In this document: positions 34,299 to 41,444 of the stretch, piece by piece
How positions within the stretch are numbered: the first letter of the stretch is position 1
How the letters are laid out: every line of letters begins with the position of its first letter
NCBI GenBank assembly: GCA_017441265.1
Contig: JAFRYE010000006.1
Coordinates: 1-41,444 of the forward strand
Source of the DNA: Lachnospiraceae bacterium
Lineage (GTDB): Bacteria; Bacillota; Clostridia; Lachnospirales; Lachnospiraceae
Length of the DNA stretch: 41,444 nucleotides
Reading direction: 5' to 3'
Notes under the pieces: model-generated
What the model saw: only the letters and a program-made list of their open reading frames with translations
Databases searched by the model: none
Told to the model about the DNA's origin: nothing
Translations under genes and position numbers: made by a program

Positions 34299-35696
34299 AT
34301 GAAAAATAAGATCTGGAAGAAATACTTTATTTGCATGGCCGTGCTCCTGGTTGTGGTGGGCGCGTTGATCAACCTGATCGGTTATCGGCACGCTGTCAGG
34401 AGGTATACCGAAGAACACCGGACACGGCTGAAGGATTTGAGCCGGCTGATCTCCGTGGAGTACGTGAAAGAGAGCCGGCGCGCCGGGCTGACAAGCGAGC
34501 TGTTCGCGTTGCAACTGCAGGCCATCGAGAACATGACGGACATTGAAACGTGGATTGTCTCCGACGACGGGGAGATTCTTCTGGCGACCGAAAAAAAGCT
34601 TGTCGGGAAGAAGGTCCCGATGAGAGTCCTGAATGTGAACTGGAATGAAAAGACCGAGATGGAGGACGTGTATTCCGGCGAACGCGCCTTGGCGGTTGAT
34701 TCGGTTATGGCGGACAGCACGAGCATGTGGGGCTACGTGGTAGTCAGCGAGCCGTGGGATAACGTCATAAAGGACGCAAAGCACGTGATGTTTATCATCA
34801 ATCTGACAGCCGTGTGCTTTTTGGTGATGGGCGTGACCATCTGGTTCCTGTTTGCGCAGTACCATACCCACAATCTGCAGATCATTCAGGATGCGGTCGT
34901 TCACTATACGAACGGTGACTTTGACCACGAGATCGACGTCAAGACGAACGATGAGTACCGCGAGCTGGCGAACTCGATCCATCTGCTCGCGGATCAGCAC
35001 GCTAACCTTGTGGAGTATCAGAAGAACTTCATCGCGAACATCAGCCACGACTTCCGCTCGCCGCTGACATCCATCAAGGGATACGCGGAAGCGATCAAGG
35101 ACGGCACGATCCCGTACGAGATTCAGGGCAAATACCTCAACATCATCCTGTTTGAGACCGACCGCCTGGCGAACCTCACAAACGACCTGCTCGATCTGAG
35201 TAACTTTGAAAATAAGGGCGTGCATTTGTCGTTTACCAAATTTGATATTACCAAGATGCTCAAGCAGTCGGCAATGACCTTCGAAGGAAAATGCTCACAG
35301 AAGAACCTGAAGATCCGTCTTTCCTTCCCGGAGAACACGTTGATTGTGTACGCGGACAAGGGCAAGATTCAGCAGGTTGTTCACAATCTGATCGACAATG
35401 CGATCAAGTTCAGCCATCCCGACGGGATCATCTACGTCTCCGTCATGGAGCGCCGCGAAAAGGTGCTTGTCTCCGTCCGGGACACCGGCATCGGCATCCC
35501 GAAGGAGAGCATCAGCAAAGTCTGGGAGAGATTTTACAAGACCGACCTGTCGCGAGGCAAGGATAAGCGAGGCACCGGCTTAGGACTGTCCATCACCAAG
35601 CAGATCATTGCCGCGCACAATGAGAATATCAAGGTCAGCAGTACCGAGGGTGTCGGCACAGAATTTGTATTCAGTCTGGCGAAGGCAGAGGCCTGA
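34299..35696 (+). CDS. Membrane sensor histidine kinase
   Basis: The 465-residue protein has spans at about 9-28 and 164-186, and between them an outside sensor part of about 135 residues with a PAS/dCache-like pattern. HAMP follows, then HisKA with H250 in FIANISHDFRSPLTSIKGYAE, then HATPase with the N-box LIDNAIKFSHPDG, G1 VRDTGIGIP, F-box FYKTD and G2 GTGLGLSI. All key parts are present. The gene is paired with the response regulator upstream. The signal is unknown; the VicK/PhoR-like plan suggests envelope sensing. Confidence 0.94.
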   Translation: MKNKIWKKYFICMAVLLVVVGALINLIGYRHAVRRYTEEHRTRLKDLSRLISVEYVKESRRAGLTSELFALQLQAIENMTDIETWIVSDDGEILLATEKKLVGKKVPMRVLNVNWNEKTEMEDVYSGERALAVDSVMADSTSMWGYVVVSEPWDNVIKDAKHVMFIINLTAVCFLVMGVTIWFLFAQYHTHNLQIIQDAVVHYTNGDFDHEIDVKTNDEYRELANSIHLLADQHANLVEYQKNFIANISHDFRSPLTSIKGYAEAIKDGTIPYEIQGKYLNIILFETDRLANLTNDLLDLSNFENKGVHLSFTKFDITKMLKQSAMTFEGKCSQKNLKIRLSFPENTLIVYADKGKIQQVVHNLIDNAIKFSHPDGIIYVSVMERREKVLVSVRDTGIGIPKESISKVWERFYKTDLSRGKDKRGTGLGLSITKQIIAAHNENIKVSSTEGVGTEFVFSLAKAEA

Positions 35697-35764
35697 CGCA
35701 GTCCGGTACGCAGAGAGTGAGAGAGTTTGCGGGCGTGAGAAACCCGCGGTAGGGAGAGCAAAGC

Positions 35765-37051
35765 ATGGGAAAATTGTTCAATCGTTCTTCGGATAACAAG
35801 AATAAGCGTTCATTTTTCGACATATCCGACGGCAATTACGACGGAGCTGACAGCTACGGCTTCATCAAGGAGGAGCAGACACCGCAAAACCGAAGCATCA
35901 AGCGCAGGAAGATCCTGTCGATGGTCTTCGCGATCGTGCTCGGAGCCTGCCTCTTCGGCGTGATCGCATCCCTGATGTTCCGGTTTACGACCAGCCTGTT
36001 CGAGAAGGGCGACGACCCGAAGCCCGTCAACGTGCGACCGGTGACACCGACCGGAAGCACGAATCCGGGGCAGGGCGATACTCCGCTGGATCCCGAGTCG
36101 TTCCAAGCGCTGGAGTCGGCGTATGCAGGAGTGCGTGCGGCAGCGGTCCGGTTCAATCGATGCGTCGCTGAAGTGTCCGCGATGAACTACACGGAGGATC
36201 CGGTTTTCACGAAGAAACTGGCGGAGACGAGAGAGTTCTTCGGCGTTGTCTTCGGGAATAACGGGACGGACTATCTGATCCTGGTCCGCAACGATTCGCT
36301 GGACAAGCCGTTCCAGGAGCTCAACGTAAACTTCAACGGCGGAACTGTCGGTGAGGCGCGGGTCATCGCCCGCAACAGCGAGGTCAATATCGCTGTTTTG
36401 GCAGTTTCTGCAAGGGATTTCTCGGATTATGACAAGAGCGGCATCGGTGTTGTGACCTGCGGCGATTCCGGCCAGTGTAAAATGGGTTCGACGCTGATCG
36501 CACTCGGTTGCGTGAACGGTCACAGCCTTTCGGAAAATGTCGGATTCATTACCTCGGAACGGGTCACCGTATACATCCGAGACGATTCGTTGCAGCTGGT
36601 TGAGACCAACATGATCCGATATGACGACGCCTTCGGCGTGGTTGTGAACTCAAGCGGTGAAGTCGTCGGCATCATCAACGATACCTTTGGCAAGAGCAAC
36701 TGCCTGAGTTTTCTGGCTATCAACAGCCTGAGCGATCTGCTGGACGATATGCTGAACAACCATAAGACGCCGGTGTTCGGCGCGATGATGTCGGACATCT
36801 CCTCGTTCTCACGCCAGAAGCTTGGCATCAAGGGCGGTGTGCTTATTGAGGAAGTGTTCAAGGGAACGCCGGCGGACGAGGCGGGACTCCGCAAGGGAGA
36901 TATCATTCTCGAAGCCGCCGATGAGACCATGTTCTATGTGGATCAGTTTAACACGAAGATCCGCAAGAATCCCGATGACGAGAAACTGCGGATCGTCTAT
37001 ATGCGAAACGGGGAGACTTACACGATTGAGGTCCGTCTGAGCTACGAGTGA
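35765..37051 (+). CDS. HtrA-like membrane protein with PDZ domain, catalytic residues apparently lost
   Basis: The 428-residue protein has a cytoplasmic start of about 48 residues, one membrane span (about 49-71) and a Pro/Thr/Gly linker. A trypsin-like domain of HtrA type follows (about 110-335), then a PDZ domain (about 345-425, GVLIEEVFKGTPADEAGLRKGDIIL). Layout and PDZ fit the Clostridial HtrA/DegP proteins. The catalytic blocks do not. Where active forms have TNNHVV this one has YLILVRND, where they have DLAVL it has NIAVL, and in place of GNSGGP it has DDAFGVVV (287 on). The whole His-Asp-Ser triad thus seems missing. The gene has its own ribosome site and follows the two-component genes. 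It is probably a chaperone, binding or sensing pseudoprotease. Confidence 0.78.
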   Translation: MGKLFNRSSDNKNKRSFFDISDGNYDGADSYGFIKEEQTPQNRSIKRRKILSMVFAIVLGACLFGVIASLMFRFTTSLFEKGDDPKPVNVRPVTPTGSTNPGQGDTPLDPESFQALESAYAGVRAAAVRFNRCVAEVSAMNYTEDPVFTKKLAETREFFGVVFGNNGTDYLILVRNDSLDKPFQELNVNFNGGTVGEARVIARNSEVNIAVLAVSARDFSDYDKSGIGVVTCGDSGQCKMGSTLIALGCVNGHSLSENVGFITSERVTVYIRDDSLQLVETNMIRYDDAFGVVVNSSGEVVGIINDTFGKSNCLSFLAINSLSDLLDDMLNNHKTPVFGAMMSDISSFSRQKLGIKGGVLIEEVFKGTPADEAGLRKGDIILEAADETMFYVDQFNTKIRKNPDDEKLRIVYMRNGETYTIEVRLSYE

Positions 37052-37075
37052 CGACGGGCATAAGAAGGAGTTGTT

Positions 37076-38020
37076 ATGCGTTACATCAAGGATTTTTATG
37101 ACGGCGAGATGGTTCAGGAGGTGTATCTGTGCAAGCAGGTGCAGACACTGAAGACCAAAGCCGGCAAGAGTTACATGGCGATGACGCTGCAGGACAAGAC
37201 CGGCTTGGCGGACGCCAAGATCTGGGAATTAAACAACGGCATCGAGCATTTTGAGGCGATGGACTACATCAAGGTCGACGCGCAGATCACGTCGTTCCAG
37301 GGTGCGTTGCAGCTCAACGTCAAGCGCGTGCGTCGCGCCGACCCCGGCGAGTACGATGTCAACGACTATATGCCTTGCACGGAGAAGGACGTTGAGACGA
37401 TGCTTAAGGAGATCCGCGCGATCGCAGCCTCAGTTTCGGAGCCGCATCTGAAGCAGTTGCTGGCCGAATTTTTCGAGAACAAGGCGTTCCTGGATCTGTT
37501 TCGCAAGCATTCCGCAGCGAAAAATGTCCATCACGCATTTATCGGCGGCCTGCTGGAGCACACGCTCAGCGTGACGCAGCTTTGCGACGGTTTTGCGAAG
37601 CATTATCCGATGCTGAACCGCGATTTGCTGGTGACGGCAGCGATGTTCCACGATATCGGCAAGCTCAAAGAGCTTTCTTCCTTCCCGGAAAATGACTACA
37701 CCGACGAGGGCAACCTCCTCGGCCACATCTACATGGGCGCCGAGATGGTCGGCCGCAAGATCGAGTCGATCCCGGGCTTCCCGAAGACGCTTGCCGCAGA
37801 GCTGAAGCACTGTATACTCGCTCACCACGGTGAGCTCACGTTCGGCTCGCCGAAGAAGCCCGCGTTGGCCGAGGCACTCGCCCTCTCGATGGCGGACAAC
37901 CTCGATGCGAAGATGGAGACCTTGCGCGAGCTCTTCCGCGACGGAAGCGCCACGGCGGTGAACGGGTGGCTCGGGTTCCAGCGCCTGCTGGATTCCAACA
38001 TCCGCATCACGGAGGTATAA
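37076..38020 (+). CDS. yhaM: YhaM-type 3'-5' exoribonuclease (OB fold plus HD domain)
   Basis: The 314-residue protein has an OB-fold nucleic-acid binding domain (about 1-90, with LKTKAGKSYMAMTLQDKTG) and an HD metal-dependent hydrolase domain (HHAFIGGLLEHTLSVTQLC, then MFHDIGKLKEL and a later ILAHHGE). YhaM/CBF1 proteins trim RNA and single-stranded DNA ends with Mn(II). Length and order of parts are normal. AAGGAG lies before the ATG. Its last base overlaps the rlmD start. Confidence 0.9.
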   Translation: MRYIKDFYDGEMVQEVYLCKQVQTLKTKAGKSYMAMTLQDKTGLADAKIWELNNGIEHFEAMDYIKVDAQITSFQGALQLNVKRVRRADPGEYDVNDYMPCTEKDVETMLKEIRAIAASVSEPHLKQLLAEFFENKAFLDLFRKHSAAKNVHHAFIGGLLEHTLSVTQLCDGFAKHYPMLNRDLLVTAAMFHDIGKLKELSSFPENDYTDEGNLLGHIYMGAEMVGRKIESIPGFPKTLAAELKHCILAHHGELTFGSPKKPALAEALALSMADNLDAKMETLRELFRDGSATAVNGWLGFQRLLDSNIRITEV

Positions 38021-39486
38021 TGCCGGTGTTTACGAAAAATGACATCGTAACGGTGACAATCGAAGATATCAGCGACACGGGAGAGGGAATCGGTCACATT
38101 GACGGGTTCACTCTTTTTGTGTCTCGTGCGGTTCCCGGAGACATCGTCCGCGCCCGCATTCTCAAGGCAAAAAAAACATACGCGATCGCTAAGACGGAGG
38201 AGGTCCTGACGCCGGCTCCGGGTCGCGTTACGCCGGAGTGCCCCGTGGCGGGCGCCTGCGGCGGCTGCCAGCTCTCCTACCTTTCCTACGACGCGCAACT
38301 GGCCCTAAAACAGAAGAAGGTTGAGGACTGCGTCCGCCGCATCGGCGGCTTTTCCGAAGTTCCCGTTCTTCCGATCCTCGGCATGAGCGATCCCCGCGGG
38401 TACCGCAACAAAGGGCAGTTCCCTGTCGATACGTCCGTCGGCAGAAACGACGGTGAACCGGTGCTCGGTTTCTACGCCGGACACAGTCATCGCATCGTTC
38501 CGACGGATTCCTGCATGATGCTCTGGCCCGGCCACGAGAAGATCCTCACGGCGGTTTCGGAATACCTTCGCGAGAGCGGCGCCGCACCCTATGACGAGGA
38601 GACCGGAAAGGGCCTCGTGCGTCATGTATTGATGCGCCGCGGAGCCGCCACCGGGGAAGTGTCGGTATGCCTCGTCATCAACGGCCGTTCGATCCCGAAA
38701 GCCGATCTGCTGTGGCGGAAAATAAACCCGATTCCCGGCATAGTCGGCCTGTGCCTCAATGTCAACACACAGAAAACCAACGTGATCCTCGGCAGGGAAA
38801 CCCTTCCGCTGTTCGGGCGGACGACGGTGACGGACCGGCTGGAGGACGTGAGCTTTGAAATTTCGCCGACCTCATTTTACCAGGTCAACCCCGTCCAAAT
38901 GAAGGTCGTCTACGACACGGCGCTCTCGTACGCCGGCCTCACGGGGGAGGAAGTTATCTGGGATCTCTACTGCGGGATCGGCACGATCTCTCTGTTCCTT
39001 GCGAAGCACGCAAAGCGCGTCTACGGCGTTGAGATTGTTCCGGATGCGGTTGCCAACGCGCGTGCCAATGCGGCGGCAGCCGGCATAGAGAACGCCTCAT
39101 TTTTCGAAGGAGCGGCCGAGGAAGTGATCCCGAAGCTTCTTTCCGAGGACACGACAGGACAGATGCGCCCCGACGTTGTTGTGGTGGATCCTCCTCGCAA
39201 AGGCTGCGATAAATCTCTACTTGAGACAATCGTCTCAATGTCTCCGAAGCGCATTGTGTACGTCTCCTGTGACCCCGCAACGCTGGCTCGCGACATGCGA
39301 ATCCTGTGCGACAGCGGTTACGAGGCGGTCAAGGTTCAGCCGGTGGATCAGTTCCCTTCAAGCGTTCATGTCGAAAGTATCGCGCTTTTACAGAGAGTGA
39401 GCAACACCCGGTCAAGATCCATTACTTTGGACGTCGATATGGAGGATTATCATAGGATTATAAATGGTGATGATCATAAAAAATGA
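38020..39486 (+). CDS. rlmD: 23S rRNA (uracil(1939)-C5)-methyltransferase-type enzyme
   Basis: The 488-residue RumA/TrmA-family protein has an N-terminal TRAM domain (IEDISDTGEGIGHIDGF). Four Cys fit an iron-sulfur site: C74, C80 and C83 in CPVAGACGGC, and C165 in DSCMML. A SAM-binding Rossmann domain follows (WDLYCGIGTISLFLA, VEIVPDAVANARANA). The catalytic Cys is in YVSCDPATLARD, after DPPRKGCDKSLL. The ATG at 38020 follows GGAGG and overlaps the previous stop by one base. The final 22-25 residues (from RSRSITLDVDMEDYHRI) lie beyond the usual end and are coded by A/T-richer DNA. The related RlmCD, which methylates both U747 and U1939 in Firmicutes, is an alternative. Confidence 0.9.
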   Translation: MPVFTKNDIVTVTIEDISDTGEGIGHIDGFTLFVSRAVPGDIVRARILKAKKTYAIAKTEEVLTPAPGRVTPECPVAGACGGCQLSYLSYDAQLALKQKKVEDCVRRIGGFSEVPVLPILGMSDPRGYRNKGQFPVDTSVGRNDGEPVLGFYAGHSHRIVPTDSCMMLWPGHEKILTAVSEYLRESGAAPYDEETGKGLVRHVLMRRGAATGEVSVCLVINGRSIPKADLLWRKINPIPGIVGLCLNVNTQKTNVILGRETLPLFGRTTVTDRLEDVSFEISPTSFYQVNPVQMKVVYDTALSYAGLTGEEVIWDLYCGIGTISLFLAKHAKRVYGVEIVPDAVANARANAAAAGIENASFFEGAAEEVIPKLLSEDTTGQMRPDVVVVDPPRKGCDKSLLETIVSMSPKRIVYVSCDPATLARDMRILCDSGYEAVKVQPVDQFPSSVHVESIALLQRVSNTRSRSITLDVDMEDYHRIINGDDHKK

Positions 39487-39528
39487 AAGAATAATGCTAT
39501 TGATACTCAACACAGAGGTGAAAGGTAT

Positions 39529-39909
39529 ATGGAAAGCAGAAATGAAATAGTTCTCTTTGAGACAAAGGACAAAGCAATATGCCTCCCAGTTCCAATCGAT
39601 AGGGATACAGTATGGCTTACTCAAGATCAAATGAGCGAATTGTTTGATACGGCCAGGTCATCTATCGCATATCATATTGGAAAGATCTTTAAAGAAGGTG
39701 AATTACAGAGGGATACTTCTGTCGAAATTTTCGACAGAAGCAATGGAAGTGCTTCAAGACCCCCTCAATATTATAATTTGGATGTAATCATATCCGTAGG
39801 ATATAGGGTTAAATCGCAAAGGGGTGTTGAATTCAGACAATGGGCTATTGTTGACATCATTGTTCGAAAAGGAGAATTGGCATGGCGGATGAAAAAGCGT
39901 GTGGCATAA
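39529..39909 (+). pseudogene. RhuM family protein, truncated
   Basis: The first ~105 residues match the virulence RhuM family: AICLPVPIDRDTVWLTQDQM, SSIAYHIGKIFKEGELQRD, and YYNLDVIISVGYRVKSQRGVEFRQWA. Full RhuM proteins are about 300 residues and go on past the FRxWA block with a long helical part. Here the match stops near 39845, and the last 20 residues (IVDIIVRKGELAWRMKKRVA) merely run into the start of the NUDIX gene in another frame. It is therefore a 3'-deleted remnant of 126 codons, or a still-expressed N-terminal fragment; GAAAGGT precedes the ATG. RhuM genes are typical of islands and phage remnants. A perfect 25-base palindrome sits inside it (39716-39740). Confidence 0.78.
39716..39740. 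repeat. Perfect 25-base inverted repeat inside the RhuM remnant
   Basis: CTTCTGTCGAAA (39716-39727) and TTTCGACAGAAG (39729-39740) are exact reverse complements around a single T. It lies where the family sequence is poorly conserved (SVEIFDRS). It could be a protein-binding site or a scar of a mobile element; no T-run follows. Confidence 0.75.
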
Positions 39910-40322
39910 TCATTTACAAAAATGAGAACAACACCAGAAAGTATGTGATTATTCGCGGAGTCGGAATCTATCAGGGGTACTATGGTTTTCCGAAAGGCCA
40001 CATGGAGACGGGCGAAACTGAGCAGGAGACGGCCATCCGGGAAGTGAAGGAAGAAACGGGGTTGGACGTTGTTCTTTATGATGATTTCCGAACGGTCGAT
40101 GAACACCCGCTGGCACGCGAAGGCCGTCCGAATGACAGAAAGACGAATGTTTATTTTCTGGCAGAATACCATGGACAGGAATTTGTCATGCAGAAATCCG
40201 AGGTTTCGGAAATCGTTTTGATGGACTACGACGAAGCGATGAAATGCTTGCAATATGAGGAATCGAGAAGAGAGCTCACGGAAGCCGAAGAGTATCTGAG
40301 GAAAAGGGATTCCGAAACCTAA
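39882..40322 (+). CDS. NUDIX hydrolase, Ap4A-hydrolase-like
   Basis: This 146-residue protein cleaves a nucleoside diphosphate linked to another group. The Nudix box is complete: G39-x5-E45-x7-R53-E54-V55-x-E57-E58-x-G60-L61, with Mg-binding Glu 54, 57 and 58. The start CGIIIYKNENNTRKYVIIRG and the YYGFPKGHMETGE block recall bis(5'-nucleosyl)-tetraphosphatases. AAAGGAG precedes the ATG at 39882, which lies inside the end of the RhuM frame. Substrate not certain. Confidence 0.88.
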   Translation: MADEKACGIIIYKNENNTRKYVIIRGVGIYQGYYGFPKGHMETGETEQETAIREVKEETGLDVVLYDDFRTVDEHPLAREGRPNDRKTNVYFLAEYHGQEFVMQKSEVSEIVLMDYDEAMKCLQYEESRRELTEAEEYLRKRDSET

Positions 40323-40345
40323 TCGACATTCGGAGAGGTCATGCC

Positions 40346-40810
40346 ATGTCAAAAATATCTAAAGCAAAGAAGAAAGAGAAACGTGTAAGAGTTCCGGCGG
40401 AATACACTGAGGGCGAGCTTCTCTTTAAGACAGGTGAAGGCTGGAAGGCTTGCTATGACGAAGAAAGAGAGCTTTATACCGCTGAAATTTTTTTGACGGG
40501 TTACTATGATCTCTATGAGATTAACGAAGAGATTTTTGACGAACTAACGAAAACAATGAAACGCAGAGATGCACAAGAGCTGATTATCACCGGTAGACAC
40601 ATGTATAAAAGCGTCAGCGACCGAAATGGTTCATACGATATCGCACTTGATGAGGATTACGCTTCGCTTTGCCCGTGGGCAGATGTACAGAAAACCGGCG
40701 AGTTATGGGACGAGGAACTGACAGATATGGCAGTTGTAGTGTTCGATTCCGAAAAACAGAATCGAGAGCAAAGGCTGAAAAATGTAAAGGACGAAGGGAA
40801 TGACTTTTAG
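40346..40810 (+). CDS. Hypothetical protein, 154 residues
   Basis: I do not recognise a family. The protein is soluble and acidic after a very basic start (KISKAKKKEKRVRV). It has a beta-rich first half (ELLFKTGEGWKACYDEERELYTAEIFLTG) and aromatic/acidic stretches near LCPWADVQKTGELWDEELTD. The ATG follows GGAGAGG by a short gap, 23 bases after the NUDIX stop. Codon use is more A/T-rich than in the genes before 39400. A short open stretch in another frame follows at once (40810-40899). Confidence 0.65.
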   Translation: MSKISKAKKKEKRVRVPAEYTEGELLFKTGEGWKACYDEERELYTAEIFLTGYYDLYEINEEIFDELTKTMKRRDAQELIITGRHMYKSVSDRNGSYDIALDEDYASLCPWADVQKTGELWDEELTDMAVVVFDSEKQNREQRLKNVKDEGNDF

Positions 40811-40899
40811 TAGCAGAGATAATTTCAGAATATGATGAAAACGGAGTGTTGACTATCGACTTGTTTGATTTTCTACTGTCCGGAGAAAAATGGGAATAA
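40810..40899 (+). pseudogene. Possible coding remnant in another frame
   Basis: From 40810 the frame reads VAEIISEYDENGVLTIDLFD and then nine more residues to a TAA ending at 40899. It looks protein-like but has no ATG and no ribosome site. It may be a frameshifted tail of the 154-residue gene or the end of a lost gene. It could also be chance. Confidence 0.3.
40849..40877 (+). promoter_or_regulatory. Weak promoter candidate for the 82-residue gene
   Basis: TTGACT (40849-40854), 17 bases, TCTACT (40872-40877). The -35 is good but the -10 matches only four of six. The next gene starts at 40945. Confidence 0.3.
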
Positions 40900-40944
40900 A
40901 TCTTTGTTACAGAAAAACAAAAGCATTCAGCAATAAGGAGTTTC

Positions 40945-41193
40945 ATGTTGAAAACGTTGATTTATTACAAGCCTGAGTATGTCAATTTGGCAAGAAAACT
41001 GCGCGGAGAATATATAGCGCACCATCATGAAGATGTGGATATCATCTCTGAAGAGGAACAGGATGATATTGAATATGCCAGTAAAATGCTGTATGACGAG
41101 GCCATATTCATTGAGGATTCTGGGAGTGTTAGTATCCATGACATTAAGTCGGGATATACGAGAAGATGTTCGATAGCAGATGTGTTGTTTTGA
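40945..41193 (+). CDS. Hypothetical protein, 82 residues
   Basis: I do not recognise a family. It is a soluble, acidic protein with His/Asp/Glu-rich text (HHHEDVDIISEEEQDDIEY) and a later beta-like part (IFIEDSGSVSIHDIKSG). AAGGAG lies about 5 bases before the ATG, which supports coding. It lies in the A/T-rich tail between two NUDIX genes. Confidence 0.6.
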   Translation: MLKTLIYYKPEYVNLARKLRGEYIAHHHEDVDIISEEEQDDIEYASKMLYDEAIFIEDSGSVSIHDIKSGYTRRCSIADVLF

Positions 41194-41200
41194 AGTGTTA

Positions 41201-41225
41201 TTGTGTAACACCCCTTGTTACACAA
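41201..41225. repeat. Perfect 10-bp inverted repeat before the second NUDIX gene
   Basis: TTGTGTAACA (41201-41210) and TGTTACACAA (41216-41225) are exact reverse complements around CCCCT. Neither strand has a T-run after it, so it is not a standard terminator. The half-motif TTGTTACA occurs once more near 40904. It may be an operator or an element end. Confidence 0.6.
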
Positions 41226-41276
41226 AATACGAATATAACGTAGCTTGAAAAATCGGGATTTGTGGAGGAAATTACT

Positions 41277-41444
41277 ATGAGAGCACCATTTCAGATATTA
41301 GCCATTCCATATAGGTTAAAATCACATTTGCAATATTGTGTTCTACACCGTTCAGACATCGATCAGTACCAGTTTGTGGCTGGCGGTGGCGAAGATGATG
41401 AAAAACCGATAGAAGCTGCAGTAAGAGAGATCTACGAAGAAACC
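41277..41444 (+). CDS. NUDIX hydrolase, N-terminal part
   Basis: Fifty-six codons are visible before the window ends. The Nudix box is already clear: G36-x5-E42-x7-R50-E51-I-x-E54-E55, in FVAGGGEDDEKPIEAAVREI. GGAGG (41264-41268) is 8 bases before the ATG. The start MRAPFQILAIPYR differs from the first NUDIX gene, so they are different subfamilies rather than a fresh copy. The rest lies outside the window. Confidence 0.85.
   Translation, partial: MRAPFQILAIPYRLKSHLQYCVLHRSDIDQYQFVAGGGEDDEKPIEAAVREIYEET

Noticed and set aside
39400-41444. An integron cassette array
   Set aside because: The inverted repeats do not show the paired R/L core sites of attC, and no integrase is seen.
1-41444. CRISPR arrays, tRNA, rRNA and riboswitches
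   Set aside because: I looked for regular short repeats, cloverleaf-like segments and known leader motifs and found none that I could support.

Overview
The window reads as one chromosomal segment of a moderately GC-rich anaerobic Firmicute. It is probably a gut-type Clostridia of the Lachnospiraceae/Oscillospiraceae kind. The grounds are FeoB followed by a FeoB-associated Cys-rich mini-protein, a BIG2 plus Flg_new surface protein, an Lrp/aminotransferase pair, MutS2, a YhaM-type nuclease, strong AGGAGG ribosome sites, and sigma-A promoters with 17-bp spacers. The taxon is inferred; no rRNA or tRNA gene was seen.

Layout. (1) 1-790: the end of feoB and its small partner, then 460 bases without a gene that hold alternative hairpins, two terminators and a promoter. 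(2) 1251-5684: a secreted 1477-residue surface protein with seven Flg_new repeats in an ABCABCA order of exact 672-bp period. (3) 5778-20274: an exopolysaccharide or secondary cell wall polymer locus. One operon encodes a WecG/TagA-type transferase, a WecC-type dehydrogenase, an O-antigen ligase/polymerase-like membrane protein, a GT4 glycosyltransferase, a pyruvyl transferase fused to an FrhB-like iron-sulfur protein, a flippase and WecB. A second promoter drives two Wzz-like chain-length proteins. The initiating sugar-phosphate transferase lies convergently on the minus strand. WecB, WecC and the WecG-like enzyme together form a route from UDP-GlcNAc to a ManNAcA (or ManNAc) residue, and the pyruvyl transferase suggests a pyruvylated, acidic polymer. 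(4) 20404-22604: a cytoplasmic GH13 alpha-glucan hydrolase with an unusual leader. (5) 22625-27819: a promoter, a 35-residue membrane peptide, an ABC ATPase, a membrane-anchored protein of unknown function and two ABC-2 permeases, closed by a strong terminator. (6) 27822-39486: a HypE/AIR-synthase-like protein, an Lrp regulator, an aminotransferase, TrmL, MutS2, a two-component system, an HtrA-like protein that has lost its catalytic residues, a YhaM-type nuclease and RlmD. (7) 39490-41444: an A/T-richer tail with a truncated RhuM gene, two NUDIX genes, unknown small genes and perfect inverted repeats. It looks like the edge of acquired DNA.

The strongest non-gene signal is the heptamer GGAAAAT/ATTTTCC. 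I counted about 47 copies by hand in the first 39.4 kb, on both strands and in all reading frames, where roughly three are expected. I found none in the acquired-looking tail. The most unusual gene is the pyruvyl transferase-FrhB fusion.
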